Shown here in pieces: positions 44,739 through 53,424 of a stretch of DNA of 64,000 bases. The stretch is from Sphingobium scionense (GTDB lineage Bacteria > Pseudomonadota > Alphaproteobacteria > Sphingomonadales > Sphingomonadaceae), in assembly GCF_014197035.1 (NCBI RefSeq), contig NZ_JACIEU010000022.1, forward strand, positions 1 through 64,000. The letters run 5' to 3'. Under the pieces are notes generated by a model. That model ran no database searches, was not told where the DNA came from, and worked only from the letters and a program-made list of their open reading frames with translations. The first letter of the stretch is position 1, and each line of letters starts with the position of its first letter. Made by a program: the position numbers and the translations under genes.

Positions 44739-45554
44739 TCAGGCGTCCGGCGACGGCAGTCCGGCGCGGCGCAACGCCTCGGCCAGATAGGCGGCAAAGG
44801 CCGCGTCGCGCCCCGGCAACCGATGCCGCAGCCAGCCCAGTCCCACCAGCGCCCGCCAGGCATTGAGCGCCTCGGGCTCCATCCCCGCCAGCTTGCGATA
44901 GCGTGCAACATAATAAGCGGTGGTGGCATCGCGCAGCCTGCCCTCCAGCCTCCCGGCCGACTGCCCCGGCCCGAACCGCATCAGCATCTCGCTGCGCACC
45001 ACATCGGCCGCCGGGGCCGATCGGGCCGCCTTCGACCAGTCGATCACCGCCAGCCCGTCGCCGCTGACGATCAGATTGGCCGGGTGCAGGTCGCCATGGG
45101 ACAGTCGATCGCCTTCGATCAACTGGTCCAGCCGGTCGATCGCCGCCGCGCGCAGCCGATCGCCGATCGGCGCCATCTCGATATCCTCGGCCAATATCGC
45201 CTTGCGGCTGCGCAGTTCGGGCAGGTCATGCGTATGGATGGCCCGCTGCAACGCCGCCATCGCGCCCATCGCCCAGCCGATCCGATGGGGATGGCGGACG
45301 ATATGATGGAGCAGGTTCGGCCCCTCTATCTCGCTATAGATGATGCCCTGCCGGCCACCAGCCTCCGCGCGGCCGAATACGCAGGGCACGGGCAGCCCGG
45401 TTTCCTGGATCGCCTGCGCCATCGCATGTTCGCGGGCGATGATCCCGGCATCGACGCCTTCATGGAACAGCTTGAGCACCCGCCCCCCGTCCAGCCGATA
45501 GACCGCGGCAGAGGCGCCCTCGGCAATGAAGGTGGAAGGATCGGGCAGCATCAT
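44739..45554 (-). CDS. Aminoglycoside phosphotransferase-like kinase
   Basis: A 271-residue APH-fold kinase. The glycine-rich start is FIAEGASAAVYRLDGGRVLKLFHEG with the ATP lysine in VLKLF. The catalytic loop is LSHGDLHPANLIV (aspartate and asparagine) and the metal aspartate is in LAVIDWSKA. The family phosphorylates antibiotics, sugars, choline or homoserine; with such a general sequence a metabolic small molecule is more likely than a drug. The start may be ATG 45554 or 45551, with GAGGGG just upstream. It lies 90 bases after the autotransporter stop. Confidence 0.82.
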   Translation of the reverse strand: MMLPDPSTFIAEGASAAVYRLDGGRVLKLFHEGVDAGIIAREHAMAQAIQETGLPVPCVFGRAEAGGRQGIIYSEIEGPNLLHHIVRHPHRIGWAMGAMAALQRAIHTHDLPELRSRKAILAEDIEMAPIGDRLRAAAIDRLDQLIEGDRLSHGDLHPANLIVSGDGLAVIDWSKAARSAPAADVVRSEMLMRFGPGQSAGRLEGRLRDATTAYYVARYRKLAGMEPEALNAWRALVGLGWLRHRLPGRDAAFAAYLAEALRRAGLPSPDA

Positions 45555-45644
45555 GCCCCTCGCCTGTGCCGCAGCCGGGCAGGATTGGCCAGTGTTTTTG
45601 CGATGGGTGCCGCAGGCGCTGATGGCCGGCGGCACCCATCCCCT

Positions 45645-47975
45645 TTACCAGCCGAAGGTCATGCCGACCCGGCCACCGGTCGAACCCTTGACGGTCGAAC
45701 CGGCGAAGCCGCCGCTCATCCACACGCGCTCGGTAACCTGGGCCACCGCCGCGCCGGAAAAGCCCTGCTGGCCGCGATAGGTCGACAGGTTGAACGACAG
45801 GGCAAAGGTCGAATCCGGCGGCAGCAGCGTGCCCCCCATCGCCATGGCCGCCGCGATGCCGGCATTGGCCGCGCGCAGCTGCTGCTTCATGCCGACGACT
45901 TCGCCTTCCAGCGTGCCGACCCGGCCGCCAAGACCCGACAATTCGCCGACGTCCAGCGCCGCCGTCGCCAGATTGCCCGCCGCATCGGTCGTCACCAGGC
46001 TGACCGCGCCCGACTGGGCGGCCCGGCTGGCCGAGGATGTGATGCCGGCGGCGGTATAGGTCGAACTGGCCGAACCCAGCGCCACCTGGCCCTGCCGGAC
46101 GGTGGTGACATTGGCACCGATCGCGATGCTATCGGCATAGACCGCCTGGGCGCCATTACCCAGCGCCACCGCGCTGGCACCATTGGCCGTGCTGGCATTG
46201 CCCAGCGCGACCGCGCCGTCGCCGGTGGCCGTGTTGTTGGCGCCGATCGCAACCGCACCGGTGCCGGTCGCGACATTGGGATCGCCGATCGCCACTGCGC
46301 CATTGCCGCTCGCGCGATTGGCATAGCCGACCGATACGGCTGCGCCGTTGGTCGCCTGCGCGCCATTGCCGATGGCGACGGCATTGGCCGCCGACGCATT
46401 GGCGGCGTTGCCCATCGCAATGGCATTGGCGCCACTCGCGGTCGGGGCAGCGCCCGATCCGTTGGCTGCGATATAGGCGGTGCGGGCCGCTGCCGCATCA
46501 GCGCTGCTCTTGGCATCATTGGCGGTCGCCAGCGCGCTGTTGGCGGTTCCGGCGATACCATTGGCGACAGTCAGCGCCTCGGTCGCGCTGCTGCTGGCCG
46601 TGCCGATCTGCGCCAGCGCATTATTGGCGATGTCGCGCGTCTCGTTGCCATAGGCGATCGCCGTATCCGCCTTCACGCCCGCCGCATCGGCGGATGCCTG
46701 CGCCGTTGCCGCATTGGCGAGCGCCGTGTTGGCGGTGCCCTGTGCAGCAGCCGCGTTGGACAGCGCCGTGTTAGCCGTGCCCTGCGCGGTCGCCGCGTTG
46801 GCAAGTGCCGTGTTAGCCGTCCCCTGCGCCGCCGATGCATCGGCCTTCGCGCTATTGGCGGCATCCTGCGCCGTGGCCGCATTGGCCAGCGCTGTATCGG
46901 CCGTCGACTGGGCGGTCGCGGCGTTAGCAAGCGCCGTATTGGCGGTGCCATTCGCCGTCGTCGCGGTCGCCAGAGCGGTGTCGGCGGTGGACTGGGCAGC
47001 CGCCGCATCGGCCTTGGCGCTATTGGCCGTGCTCTGTGCAACAGCCACACCGGCCAGCGCAGCATCGGCCTTGCCATTGGCGGTATCCGCCGTCGCCTGC
47101 GCCGTCGCGGCGTTGGCAAGGGCCGTGTCGGCGGTGCCCTGTGCTGCGATGGCTGCGGCGTTGACCGCGTTCAACTGCGACAGGTTAACCGCATCCGTCG
47201 CTTCGGTCCCCGCAGCCAGATTGGTGATCTGACGTTCCGCACCAACATTACCGATCGAAAGACTGTTTTCTCTCGTCGTTAGCGAGCCATTACCCAACGC
47301 GATGCTGTTGAATGTATTAGCAGTCGCACCATACCCAAGAGCGACATTGTTATAAGCTGCCATCGTCCGGCTACCGATAGCCAAGGATGCCACACCTGCC
47401 TCGCTTGCATAACCAATGGCAATACTGTCTTGAGACTCGGCACTACTCAGCGATCCGAGAGCAAGCGAACGAGCACCAGAGGCCCATCCGAGAATCGCAA
47501 TCGCGCCGCTGCTTGAAGTGGCTCCTCGACCAATAGACACCCCGTCGTACGCCGAGGCCCCTGCACCAATAGCCACCCCGCCTGCCAACAAGCTTGACGC
47601 ATACGAGCCGATGGCAATGGCGCGTTCCATTGTGACCATACTATTATCGCCTAGAGCGATGCTCTGCTCTCCCGAAGCGAGAGCCCCATAACCGAGGGCA
47701 CTACTCTGTGCTCCAATCGCACGAGCATCATATCCAATTGCAGTGGCCCTGGAATAGGCGAATGGATAATCGGGGTGTCCTGCAATTGCATTGCTGCCTA
47801 CCGCAACGCTCGAACTACCATAAGTTTGAGCATCAACACCGCATTCCGTGCTATCGGTATATGCCCCCTCATTGCATTCCGCCGTCTCGTCGGCGCGTGC
47901 CATACCGGCCGTGGCGAGCGCGCACAGACTGATCCCCGCCGCGACGCTGCGCGACAGGCCAAATTTCTTCATCAT
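45645..47975 (-). CDS. Trimeric autotransporter adhesin (YadA/Hia type) with two heads
   Basis: A 776-residue surface adhesin. The signal peptide ends near MARA. Residues about 50-235 form a YadA-like left-handed beta-roll head (SVAVGSNAIAG, AIGYDARAIGAQSSALGYGALASG). A neck follows (RQITNLAAGTEATDAVNLSQLNAV). Residues about 270-470 are a long alanine-threonine heptad stalk (DTALANAATAQGTANTALAN repeated). A second head follows (ANAIAMGNAANASAANAVAIGNG and others), then a short stalk and the C-terminal YadA anchor (FALSFNLSTYRGQQGFSGAAVAQV ending GMTFGW). The first head is noticeably lower in GC than the rest (30 of 60 against 41 of 60 in two sampled lines), which suggests recombination. AGGAG lies upstream. 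Confidence 0.92.
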   Translation of the reverse strand: MMKKFGLSRSVAAGISLCALATAGMARADETAECNEGAYTDSTECGVDAQTYGSSSVAVGSNAIAGHPDYPFAYSRATAIGYDARAIGAQSSALGYGALASGEQSIALGDNSMVTMERAIAIGSYASSLLAGGVAIGAGASAYDGVSIGRGATSSSGAIAILGWASGARSLALGSLSSAESQDSIAIGYASEAGVASLAIGSRTMAAYNNVALGYGATANTFNSIALGNGSLTTRENSLSIGNVGAERQITNLAAGTEATDAVNLSQLNAVNAAAIAAQGTADTALANAATAQATADTANGKADAALAGVAVAQSTANSAKADAAAAQSTADTALATATTANGTANTALANAATAQSTADTALANAATAQDAANSAKADASAAQGTANTALANAATAQGTANTALSNAAAAQGTANTALANAATAQASADAAGVKADTAIAYGNETRDIANNALAQIGTASSSATEALTVANGIAGTANSALATANDAKSSADAAAARTAYIAANGSGAAPTASGANAIAMGNAANASAANAVAIGNGAQATNGAAVSVGYANRASGNGAVAIGDPNVATGTGAVAIGANNTATGDGAVALGNASTANGASAVALGNGAQAVYADSIAIGANVTTVRQGQVALGSASSTYTAAGITSSASRAAQSGAVSLVTTDAAGNLATAALDVGELSGLGGRVGTLEGEVVGMKQQLRAANAGIAAAMAMGGTLLPPDSTFALSFNLSTYRGQQGFSGAAVAQVTERVWMSGGFAGSTVKGSTGGRVGMTFGW

Positions 47976-48192
47976 GAAACAGACTACTCCTACAGACCAA
48001 AGGTGCAGTCGGAGGGGACGGCTCTCAAGCTAGCCCCCGAATCATCCCCTCTTCCCCCACTCTGACACCGGTAGCCACCACCTATTCCCTGGTAAAGCGG
48101 GGCCGGAGGGAAAAATTGCGGACGGGCTGGAACCCATATCGGCGGCTTCCTATCTTGGCGGCCGGGCGTGCGTGCACCCCCTTGCCCCCACA

Positions 48193-48207
48193 GAACAAAT
48201 CTGGAAC
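48193..48207 (+). promoter_or_regulatory. LexA-type SOS box before uvrA
   Basis: GAACAAATCTGGAAC is an exact GAAC-N7-GAAC direct repeat, the reverse complement of the alphaproteobacterial LexA site GTTC-N7-GTTC. It ends nine bases before the uvrA ATG, where bound LexA would block initiation or elongation. Confidence 0.8.
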
Positions 48208-48216
48208 AAGACGCCC

Positions 48217-51132
48217 ATGAGTCTTACGCATATTTCGGTGCGCGGCGCGCGCGAGCACAATCTCAAGGGCGTGGACGTCGATCTGCCGCGCGACAGCCTG
48301 ATCGTCATCACCGGCCTCTCGGGCTCGGGCAAGTCCTCCCTCGCCTTCGACACCATCTATGCCGAGGGGCAGCGCCGCTATGTGGAGTCGCTCTCCGCCT
48401 ATGCGCGCCAGTTCCTGGAGATGATGCAGAAGCCCGATGTCGAGCATATCGAGGGCCTCAGCCCCGCCATCTCGATCGAGCAGAAGACCACCAGCCGCAA
48501 CCCGCGCTCCACGGTCGCCACAGTCACCGAAATCTACGACTATATGCGCCTGCTCTGGGCGCGCGTCGGCATCCCCTATTCGCCCGCCACCGGCGAGCCG
48601 ATCAGCGCCCAGACCGTCAGCCAGATGGTCGACCGCGTCATGCTCCTGCCCGAAGGCACCCGTTTCTACCTGCTCGCCCCGGTGGTGCGCGGCCGCAAGG
48701 GCGAATATCGCAAGGAACTGGCCGAATGGCAGAAGGCGGGCTACACCCGCGTCCGCATCGACGGCGAACTCTACCTGATCGAGGATGCCCCCGCCCTCGA
48801 CAAGAAATACAAGCATGACATCGAGGTCGTGGTCGATCGCCTGGCGGTCAACGCCGACATGGCCACCCGCCTCGCCGACAGCTTCGAGCAGGCGCTCAAG
48901 CTCGCCGACGGCCTCGCCTATGTCGACCTGGCCGAGGGCGTGGTCCCCGGCCGCGAAGACGAAGCCCAGTCCGCGGGCAAGATGAAGAATGCCGGCATCC
49001 CCGCCAACCGCATCGTCTTTTCCGAGAAATTCGCCTGCCCGGTCAGCGGCTTCACGATTCCCGAGATCGAGCCGCGCCTCTTCTCCTTCAACGCGCCGCT
49101 GGGCGCCTGCCCGGCCTGCGACGGCCTGGGCGAGCGGCAGGAGTTCGACCCCGAACTGGTCGTCCCCAACGAAGCCCTCTCCCTGAAGAAGGGCGCCGTC
49201 GTCCCCTGGGCCAAGTCCAACCCGCCCAGCCCCTATTATATGCAGGTGCTCGGCTCCCTCGCCAAGGAGTTCGGCTTCAGCCTCGAAACCCCCTGGGCCG
49301 AGTTGCCGGGCGAAGTGAAGCTCATCATCCTCCACGGCACCGGCGGCAAGCCCGTCACCCTGCGCTTCGTCGACGGCAAGAAGTCCTACGAGGTCCAGAA
49401 GCCGTTCGAGGGCGTGATCGGCAATTTGAACCGCCGCCTGCTCCAGACCGAAAGCGCCTGGATGCGCGAGGAACTGAGCAAATATCAGACCGCCATGCCC
49501 TGCGAGACCTGCCACGGCGCGCGCCTCAAGCCCGAAGCGCTCGCGGTCAAGATCGCCGGCGAGGATATCTCCGTCTCCACCCGCCGCTCGGTGGTGGACG
49601 CGCTCGCCTTCTTCTTGCGGCTGCCCGATGCGCTCAACGACCAGCAGAAGCAGATCGCCCGTGCCATCCTCAAGGAAATTGTCGAGCGCCTCGGCTTCCT
49701 CAACAATGTCGGCCTCGACTATCTGAACCTCGACCGCACCAGCGGCACCCTCTCGGGCGGCGAAAGCCAGCGCATCCGCCTCGCCAGCCAGATCGGCTCG
49801 GGCCTCTCGGGCGTCCTCTACGTCCTCGACGAACCCTCGATCGGCCTGCACCAGCGCGACAATGACCGGCTGCTCGTCACCCTCAAGCGCCTGCGCGACC
49901 TCGGCAACAGCGTCATCGTCGTCGAGCATGACGAGGATGCGATCCGCGCCGCCGACTATATTGTCGACATGGGGCCGGGCGCCGGCGTCCATGGCGGCAC
50001 CATCGTCGCCCAGGGCACCCTGCCGCAGCTATTGGCGCACAAGGACAGCCTGACCGCGGACTATCTCAACGGCACCCGCCGCATCGACGTGCCCGCCAGG
50101 CGCCGCAAGGGTTCGGGCAAGAAGCTCACCGTCCACAATGCCCGCGCCAACAACCTCACCGGCGTCACCGCGTCGATCCCGCTCGGCACCTTCACCTGCA
50201 TCACCGGCGTCTCGGGATCGGGCAAGTCCAGCTTCACCATCGACACCCTCTATGCCGCCAGCGCCCGCACCCTGAACGGTGCCCGCATCGTCGCCGGCCC
50301 GCATGACAAGATCACGGGCCTGGAACATTGCGACAAGGTGATCGACATCGACCAGTCGCCGATCGGCCGCACCCCGCGCTCCAACCCGGCCACCTATACC
50401 GGCGCCTTCACCAATATCCGCGACTGGTTCGCGGGCCTGCCCGAAGCCCAGGCGCGCGGCTACAAGCCGGGCCGCTTCTCCTTCAACGTCAAGGGCGGCC
50501 GCTGCGAAGCCTGCCAGGGCGACGGCGTGCTCAAGATCGAGATGCACTTCCTCCCCGACGTCTATGTCACCTGTGACGTCTGCCACGGCGCCCGCTACAA
50601 CCGCGAGACGCTGGAGGTGAAGTTCAAGGGGATGAGTATCGCCGACGTGCTCGACATGACAGTCGAGGATGCGGTCGAATTCTTCAAGGCCGTGCCGCCG
50701 ATCCGCGACAAGATGGCGATGCTCGCCGAAGTCGGCCTTGGCTATATCAAGGTCGGCCAGCAGGCCACCACCCTGTCGGGCGGCGAAGCCCAGCGCGTCA
50801 AGCTCGCCAAGGAATTGTCGCGCCGCGCCACCGGCAACACCCTCTATATCCTCGACGAACCCACCACCGGCCTGCATTTCGAGGATGTCCGCAAGCTGCT
50901 GGAAGTCCTCCACGCCCTGGTCGAACAGGGCAACAGCGTCGTGGTGATCGAGCATAATCTCGATGTCATCAAGACGGCGGATTATATCATCGACATGGGA
51001 CCGGAGGGCGGCGTGAAAGGCGGCGAAGTCGTTGCGCAGGGCACGCCGGAACAGGTCGTGAAGGAACCCCGCAGCTTTACCGGGCGCTATCTGGCGCCGT
51101 TGCTGGGGCTGGAGGCTGTGGCGGCGGAATGA
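48217..51132 (+). CDS. uvrA: Excinuclease ABC subunit A
   Basis: A 971-residue nucleotide-excision-repair ATPase that detects DNA lesions with UvrB. ATG 48217 opens with the normal UvrA N-terminus (LTHISVRGAREHNLKGVDVDLP). It has two ABC units: Walker A in GLSGSGKSSLAFDT and GVSGSGKSSFTIDT, signatures in TLSGGESQRIRLASQ and TLSGGEAQRVKLAKEL, and Walker B in VLDEPSIGLHQRD and ILDEPTTGLHFED. Zinc-module cysteines are in CPACDGLG, CETCHG, CEACQGDG and CDVCHGARYN. The length is normal. A LexA-type box precedes it. Immediately downstream the base composition falls sharply. Confidence 0.97.
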   Translation: MSLTHISVRGAREHNLKGVDVDLPRDSLIVITGLSGSGKSSLAFDTIYAEGQRRYVESLSAYARQFLEMMQKPDVEHIEGLSPAISIEQKTTSRNPRSTVATVTEIYDYMRLLWARVGIPYSPATGEPISAQTVSQMVDRVMLLPEGTRFYLLAPVVRGRKGEYRKELAEWQKAGYTRVRIDGELYLIEDAPALDKKYKHDIEVVVDRLAVNADMATRLADSFEQALKLADGLAYVDLAEGVVPGREDEAQSAGKMKNAGIPANRIVFSEKFACPVSGFTIPEIEPRLFSFNAPLGACPACDGLGERQEFDPELVVPNEALSLKKGAVVPWAKSNPPSPYYMQVLGSLAKEFGFSLETPWAELPGEVKLIILHGTGGKPVTLRFVDGKKSYEVQKPFEGVIGNLNRRLLQTESAWMREELSKYQTAMPCETCHGARLKPEALAVKIAGEDISVSTRRSVVDALAFFLRLPDALNDQQKQIARAILKEIVERLGFLNNVGLDYLNLDRTSGTLSGGESQRIRLASQIGSGLSGVLYVLDEPSIGLHQRDNDRLLVTLKRLRDLGNSVIVVEHDEDAIRAADYIVDMGPGAGVHGGTIVAQGTLPQLLAHKDSLTADYLNGTRRIDVPARRRKGSGKKLTVHNARANNLTGVTASIPLGTFTCITGVSGSGKSSFTIDTLYAASARTLNGARIVAGPHDKITGLEHCDKVIDIDQSPIGRTPRSNPATYTGAFTNIRDWFAGLPEAQARGYKPGRFSFNVKGGRCEACQGDGVLKIEMHFLPDVYVTCDVCHGARYNRETLEVKFKGMSIADVLDMTVEDAVEFFKAVPPIRDKMAMLAEVGLGYIKVGQQATTLSGGEAQRVKLAKELSRRATGNTLYILDEPTTGLHFEDVRKLLEVLHALVEQGNSVVVIEHNLDVIKTADYIIDMGPEGGVKGGEVVAQGTPEQVVKEPRSFTGRYLAPLLGLEAVAAE

Positions 51133-51149
51133 GCAACCGAAGGGGACAT

Positions 51150-52262
51150 ATGAATCCTAGCAGCACATTCAAACAATATGCCTCTCAACCAAATCACGGC
51201 GGCTATTTCGAAAGTTGCGGAAATGATAACATAGACAAATTTCTGTCATCCAGCCTTACCAGCATTAAAAATTGTGTAATTGGAATAACTAAAGATAATG
51301 CAGATTTATCATCAATTAATTATGGATTCACATGCAAAGACAATTTCTCTGCCCATTCATCCATATTCCATTCTGAAGATATTATAGCAATAAGCGCATG
51401 CCTGCCGCTAAAAATACTTAGCCTAGCCAAAGCTGCTTCAACTCTAAAATATGAACGAAATTCAGGATATTGGCTAAAATACACTGGAAACATTGAATAC
51501 GATTTCAATAAATCATGGAAATTTAGACAATATATTGAAGATGAAAGTTTTTTAAATAAAACTGGTGACTACAATACAGATCACTTCATAGGAAGCATCA
51601 CAGAAATTTCTATAAGATTTATAGGATTACATGAGTTTTTCCATATTGCCGCCGGCCACACAAGGTGGCTGAAAAAGACTTTTAGCATTGCATCAATTGA
51701 TGATGGATTAGATTGTGAATCTGATGATCTACAAAACAGCATTGGCGATATAAAAAAGATTTTAGAATGGGATGCAGATTGCCACGCCATACACAGGCTA
51801 GTTTTAGCTACATTTAACGCTGCCCCCTCGGACAAGAGAGATGAATATGGGAAAAACATATTCACTATTAATCCATATGGCCCATATGGCGTGTGGCAAC
51901 AGGCTGCATATTTTCTGATATTTTCGATAACGGTATGTTATTTTTTTCTATTCAATCAATCTCTTTCAATTTCAAGATATCATCCGGATAATCTTTTCAG
52001 AATGAGATCATCAATATACTATATTTTACAAATATCTTTTTCGATATCCGGCATACATCCAGAAACTATGATGCAAATTGTTATTCAAGCCTTAGGAGAT
52101 TCTAAAAAATTTTGGGTGAATTTTTCTGAAAAATATTCGTTAGACTTCGACATTCTAGAATTTTTAAATATAAAAAATATCGAAAACGTTTTTGAAGATG
52201 AAAAGCCATATAGAGAAAAAATGTTATATTTCTTAAACAATGGCCTATCCAGAAGATTCTAA
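51150..52262 (+). CDS. Putative membrane-associated HExxH metallopeptidase of foreign origin
   Basis: A 370-residue protein that I cannot assign to a named family with certainty. ATG 51150 is preferred (AGGGG just upstream); ATG 51129, overlapping the uvrA stop, is an alternative. His161-Glu162-Phe-Phe-His165 is a zinc-protease motif, followed by Gly169-His170, and Glu206-Trp-Asp208-Ala-Asp210 sits 41 residues later, where gluzincin-type proteases carry the third ligand and a supporting aspartate. A strongly hydrophobic segment (YFLIFSITVCYFFLF, about residues 253-267) suggests membrane insertion. Base and codon use are very AT-rich, unlike all neighbours. It may be a defence or toxin-like protease (for example Lit/U49-like), but that is inference. 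Confidence 0.75.
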   Translation: MNPSSTFKQYASQPNHGGYFESCGNDNIDKFLSSSLTSIKNCVIGITKDNADLSSINYGFTCKDNFSAHSSIFHSEDIIAISACLPLKILSLAKAASTLKYERNSGYWLKYTGNIEYDFNKSWKFRQYIEDESFLNKTGDYNTDHFIGSITEISIRFIGLHEFFHIAAGHTRWLKKTFSIASIDDGLDCESDDLQNSIGDIKKILEWDADCHAIHRLVLATFNAAPSDKRDEYGKNIFTINPYGPYGVWQQAAYFLIFSITVCYFFLFNQSLSISRYHPDNLFRMRSSIYYILQISFSISGIHPETMMQIVIQALGDSKKFWVNFSEKYSLDFDILEFLNIKNIENVFEDEKPYREKMLYFLNNGLSRRF

Positions 52263-52289
52263 ATCCAGAATTACAGGAGAAGTATCAAT

Positions 52290-52358
52290 ATGAATTCACA
52301 GTTAATTTACGGAATTGCGGTGAAATTTTATTCAGAACCCGAAGTTCTCCAAACCTAA
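52290..52358 (+). pseudogene. 22-codon AT-rich frame, small protein or gene remnant
   Basis: A short frame (MNSQLIYGIAVKFYSEPEVL...) with a well-placed AGGAG ten bases before its ATG, 27 bases after the metallopeptidase stop and within the AT-rich segment. It could be a tiny partner of the protease or the beginning of a second gene cut off when the segment was inserted or deleted. It resembles no family I can recognise. Confidence 0.35.
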
Positions 52359-52423
52359 TCCATATCAGATCAATCTACCCCGCCCGGATTGGCTCCACTG
52401 CGCCCATCTGCTAGACGTTCCCC

Positions 52424-52594
52424 ATGCCCAAACTTACCCCCATCGAGTCCGAGTTCGCGACAACCGAGGATGCGGAAGCTCATGACGCATGGGTCCGAGC
52501 CAAGGTGGAACGCGCACTGACCTCCAACAAGCCGCGCATCCCGCATGACGCAGTCATGGCCAAGGCGCAGGCCGTTCTCGACAAATATAAATGA
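52424..52594 (+). CDS. Type II antitoxin, RelB/ParD-like
   Basis: A 56-residue protein, too short for most gene finders: PKLTPIESEFATTEDAEAHD, then AWVRAKVERALTSNKPRIPHD and AVMAKAQAVLDKYK. The central segment resembles antitoxins that partner ParE/RelE toxins (VRAKVERAL and KPRIPHDAVMAK). Its stop overlaps the toxin start (ATGA), the usual coupled arrangement. It would bind and block the toxin and repress its own operon. Confidence 0.82.
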   Translation: MPKLTPIESEFATTEDAEAHDAWVRAKVERALTSNKPRIPHDAVMAKAQAVLDKYK

Positions 52595-52869
52595 CCCTGC
52601 CGGTCGTCTGGGATGACGAGGCCGAAACGGCCCTCCTGACCATCCTCGACTATATCGGCCCGCGCAACAAGCCGGCGGCCGAGCGCCTCTATGCCGCCAT
52701 CCGACACACAGCCGACAATCTGCCCAACCACCCTTATACGCATCGCCCCGGCCGCGCGCCCGGCACGCGCGAAGCCGTGGTTCATCCCAATTATATCCTC
52801 ATCTACCGCGTCGGGATCGAAGCGATCGAGATATTGACGCTCGTCCACGCGCGCCAGCAATATCCCTGA
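52591..52869 (+). CDS. RelE/ParE-family toxin
   Basis: A 92-residue toxin of the RelE/ParE fold. Features in order are VVWDDEAETALLTILDYIG, AERLYAAIRHTADNLPNHP, RPGRAPGTREAVVHPNYILIYRV and EILTLVHARQQYP. The arrangement of GTRE..V.PNYILIYRV and the terminal VHARQQYP is typical of ParE-type gyrase poisons, though mRNA interferase action cannot be excluded. It is coupled to the antitoxin directly upstream. Confidence 0.88.
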   Translation: MTLPVVWDDEAETALLTILDYIGPRNKPAAERLYAAIRHTADNLPNHPYTHRPGRAPGTREAVVHPNYILIYRVGIEAIEILTLVHARQQYP

Positions 52870-52872
52870 CCC

Positions 52873-53424
52873 TTGCCCCTCTACCGCCCCCAATTCGAGG
52901 CCGCCCTTCGCCTCCTCGCCCGGATCAGCGATGCCATGGTCGCGCGCGGCCTGTCGCGCCCCATACTCGTCGGCGGGGCGGCGGCGGAATTTTACTCGTC
53001 CAGCGCGCTGACGACCGGCGACTTCGACCTGTGCGCCATCGGACAGAGCGAACTGGAGGAGGAAATGCAGCGGGTCGGCTTCGTCCGCCCTTCGGGTTCC
53101 GGCCAGTCGCTGCGCGGCTGGATCCACCCCGACTTCAAACTCGGTTTTGAAATCGTCGCCGATGTGCCGATGGACGGCAATGTCGATGCGGCCCATATCC
53201 GTCTCGTCCGGCCGATCGGGGAAACGGCGCTGTTCCGCATCATTTCGGTCGAAGATTTGATCGCCGATCGCATGGGCCAATATGCGTCGGGCACGGCACG
53301 GGATCGGCTGGATCAGGCGCGCCTGCTGCTCGCCCTTCACCCCGACGCCGATATGGCGTATCTGGAACGGCGCATCCGCGAAGAAAGCATGGGCGATTAT
53401 GGCGTCGAAGACATTAGCGATTGA
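52873..53424 (+). CDS. Nucleotidyltransferase-fold protein (AbiEii/DUF6036-like)
   Basis: A 183-residue protein starting at TTG three bases after the toxin stop; ATG 52936 is an alternative. ILVGGAAAEFYSSSALTTGDFDL near residue 35 has the GG...DxD layout of minimal nucleotidyltransferases. EIVADVPMD and ISVEDLIADRMGQY, followed by RDRLDQARLLLAL, resemble the helical part of AbiEii and related proteins. These act as toxins that modify tRNA or as antitoxins that modify toxins. The last 26 bases overlap a small downstream gene. Confidence 0.72.
   Translation: MPLYRPQFEAALRLLARISDAMVARGLSRPILVGGAAAEFYSSSALTTGDFDLCAIGQSELEEEMQRVGFVRPSGSGQSLRGWIHPDFKLGFEIVADVPMDGNVDAAHIRLVRPIGETALFRIISVEDLIADRMGQYASGTARDRLDQARLLLALHPDADMAYLERRIREESMGDYGVEDISD

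Larger units (their letters stand above)
51133..52370. mobile_element. AT-rich inserted segment
   Basis: Sampled 60-base lines contain 19 and 14 G+C bases, against about 40 in neighbouring genes. The change begins directly after the uvrA stop and ends near 52370, just before a normal-GC toxin-antitoxin operon. It carries one intact gene and one very short frame. No integrase, tRNA target or flanking direct repeats could be found, so the mechanism of entry is unknown. Confidence 0.6.

Noticed and set aside
44739..45554. Aminoglycoside-resistance gene
   Set aside because: Only the general APH fold is visible and the context is not a resistance region; a metabolic kinase is as likely.
46680..47150. 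Regular repeats in the autotransporter stalk considered as a CRISPR-like or tandem-repeat array
   Set aside because: They are in frame, imperfect and encode Ala/Thr heptads of the coiled-coil stalk; there are no unique spacers.
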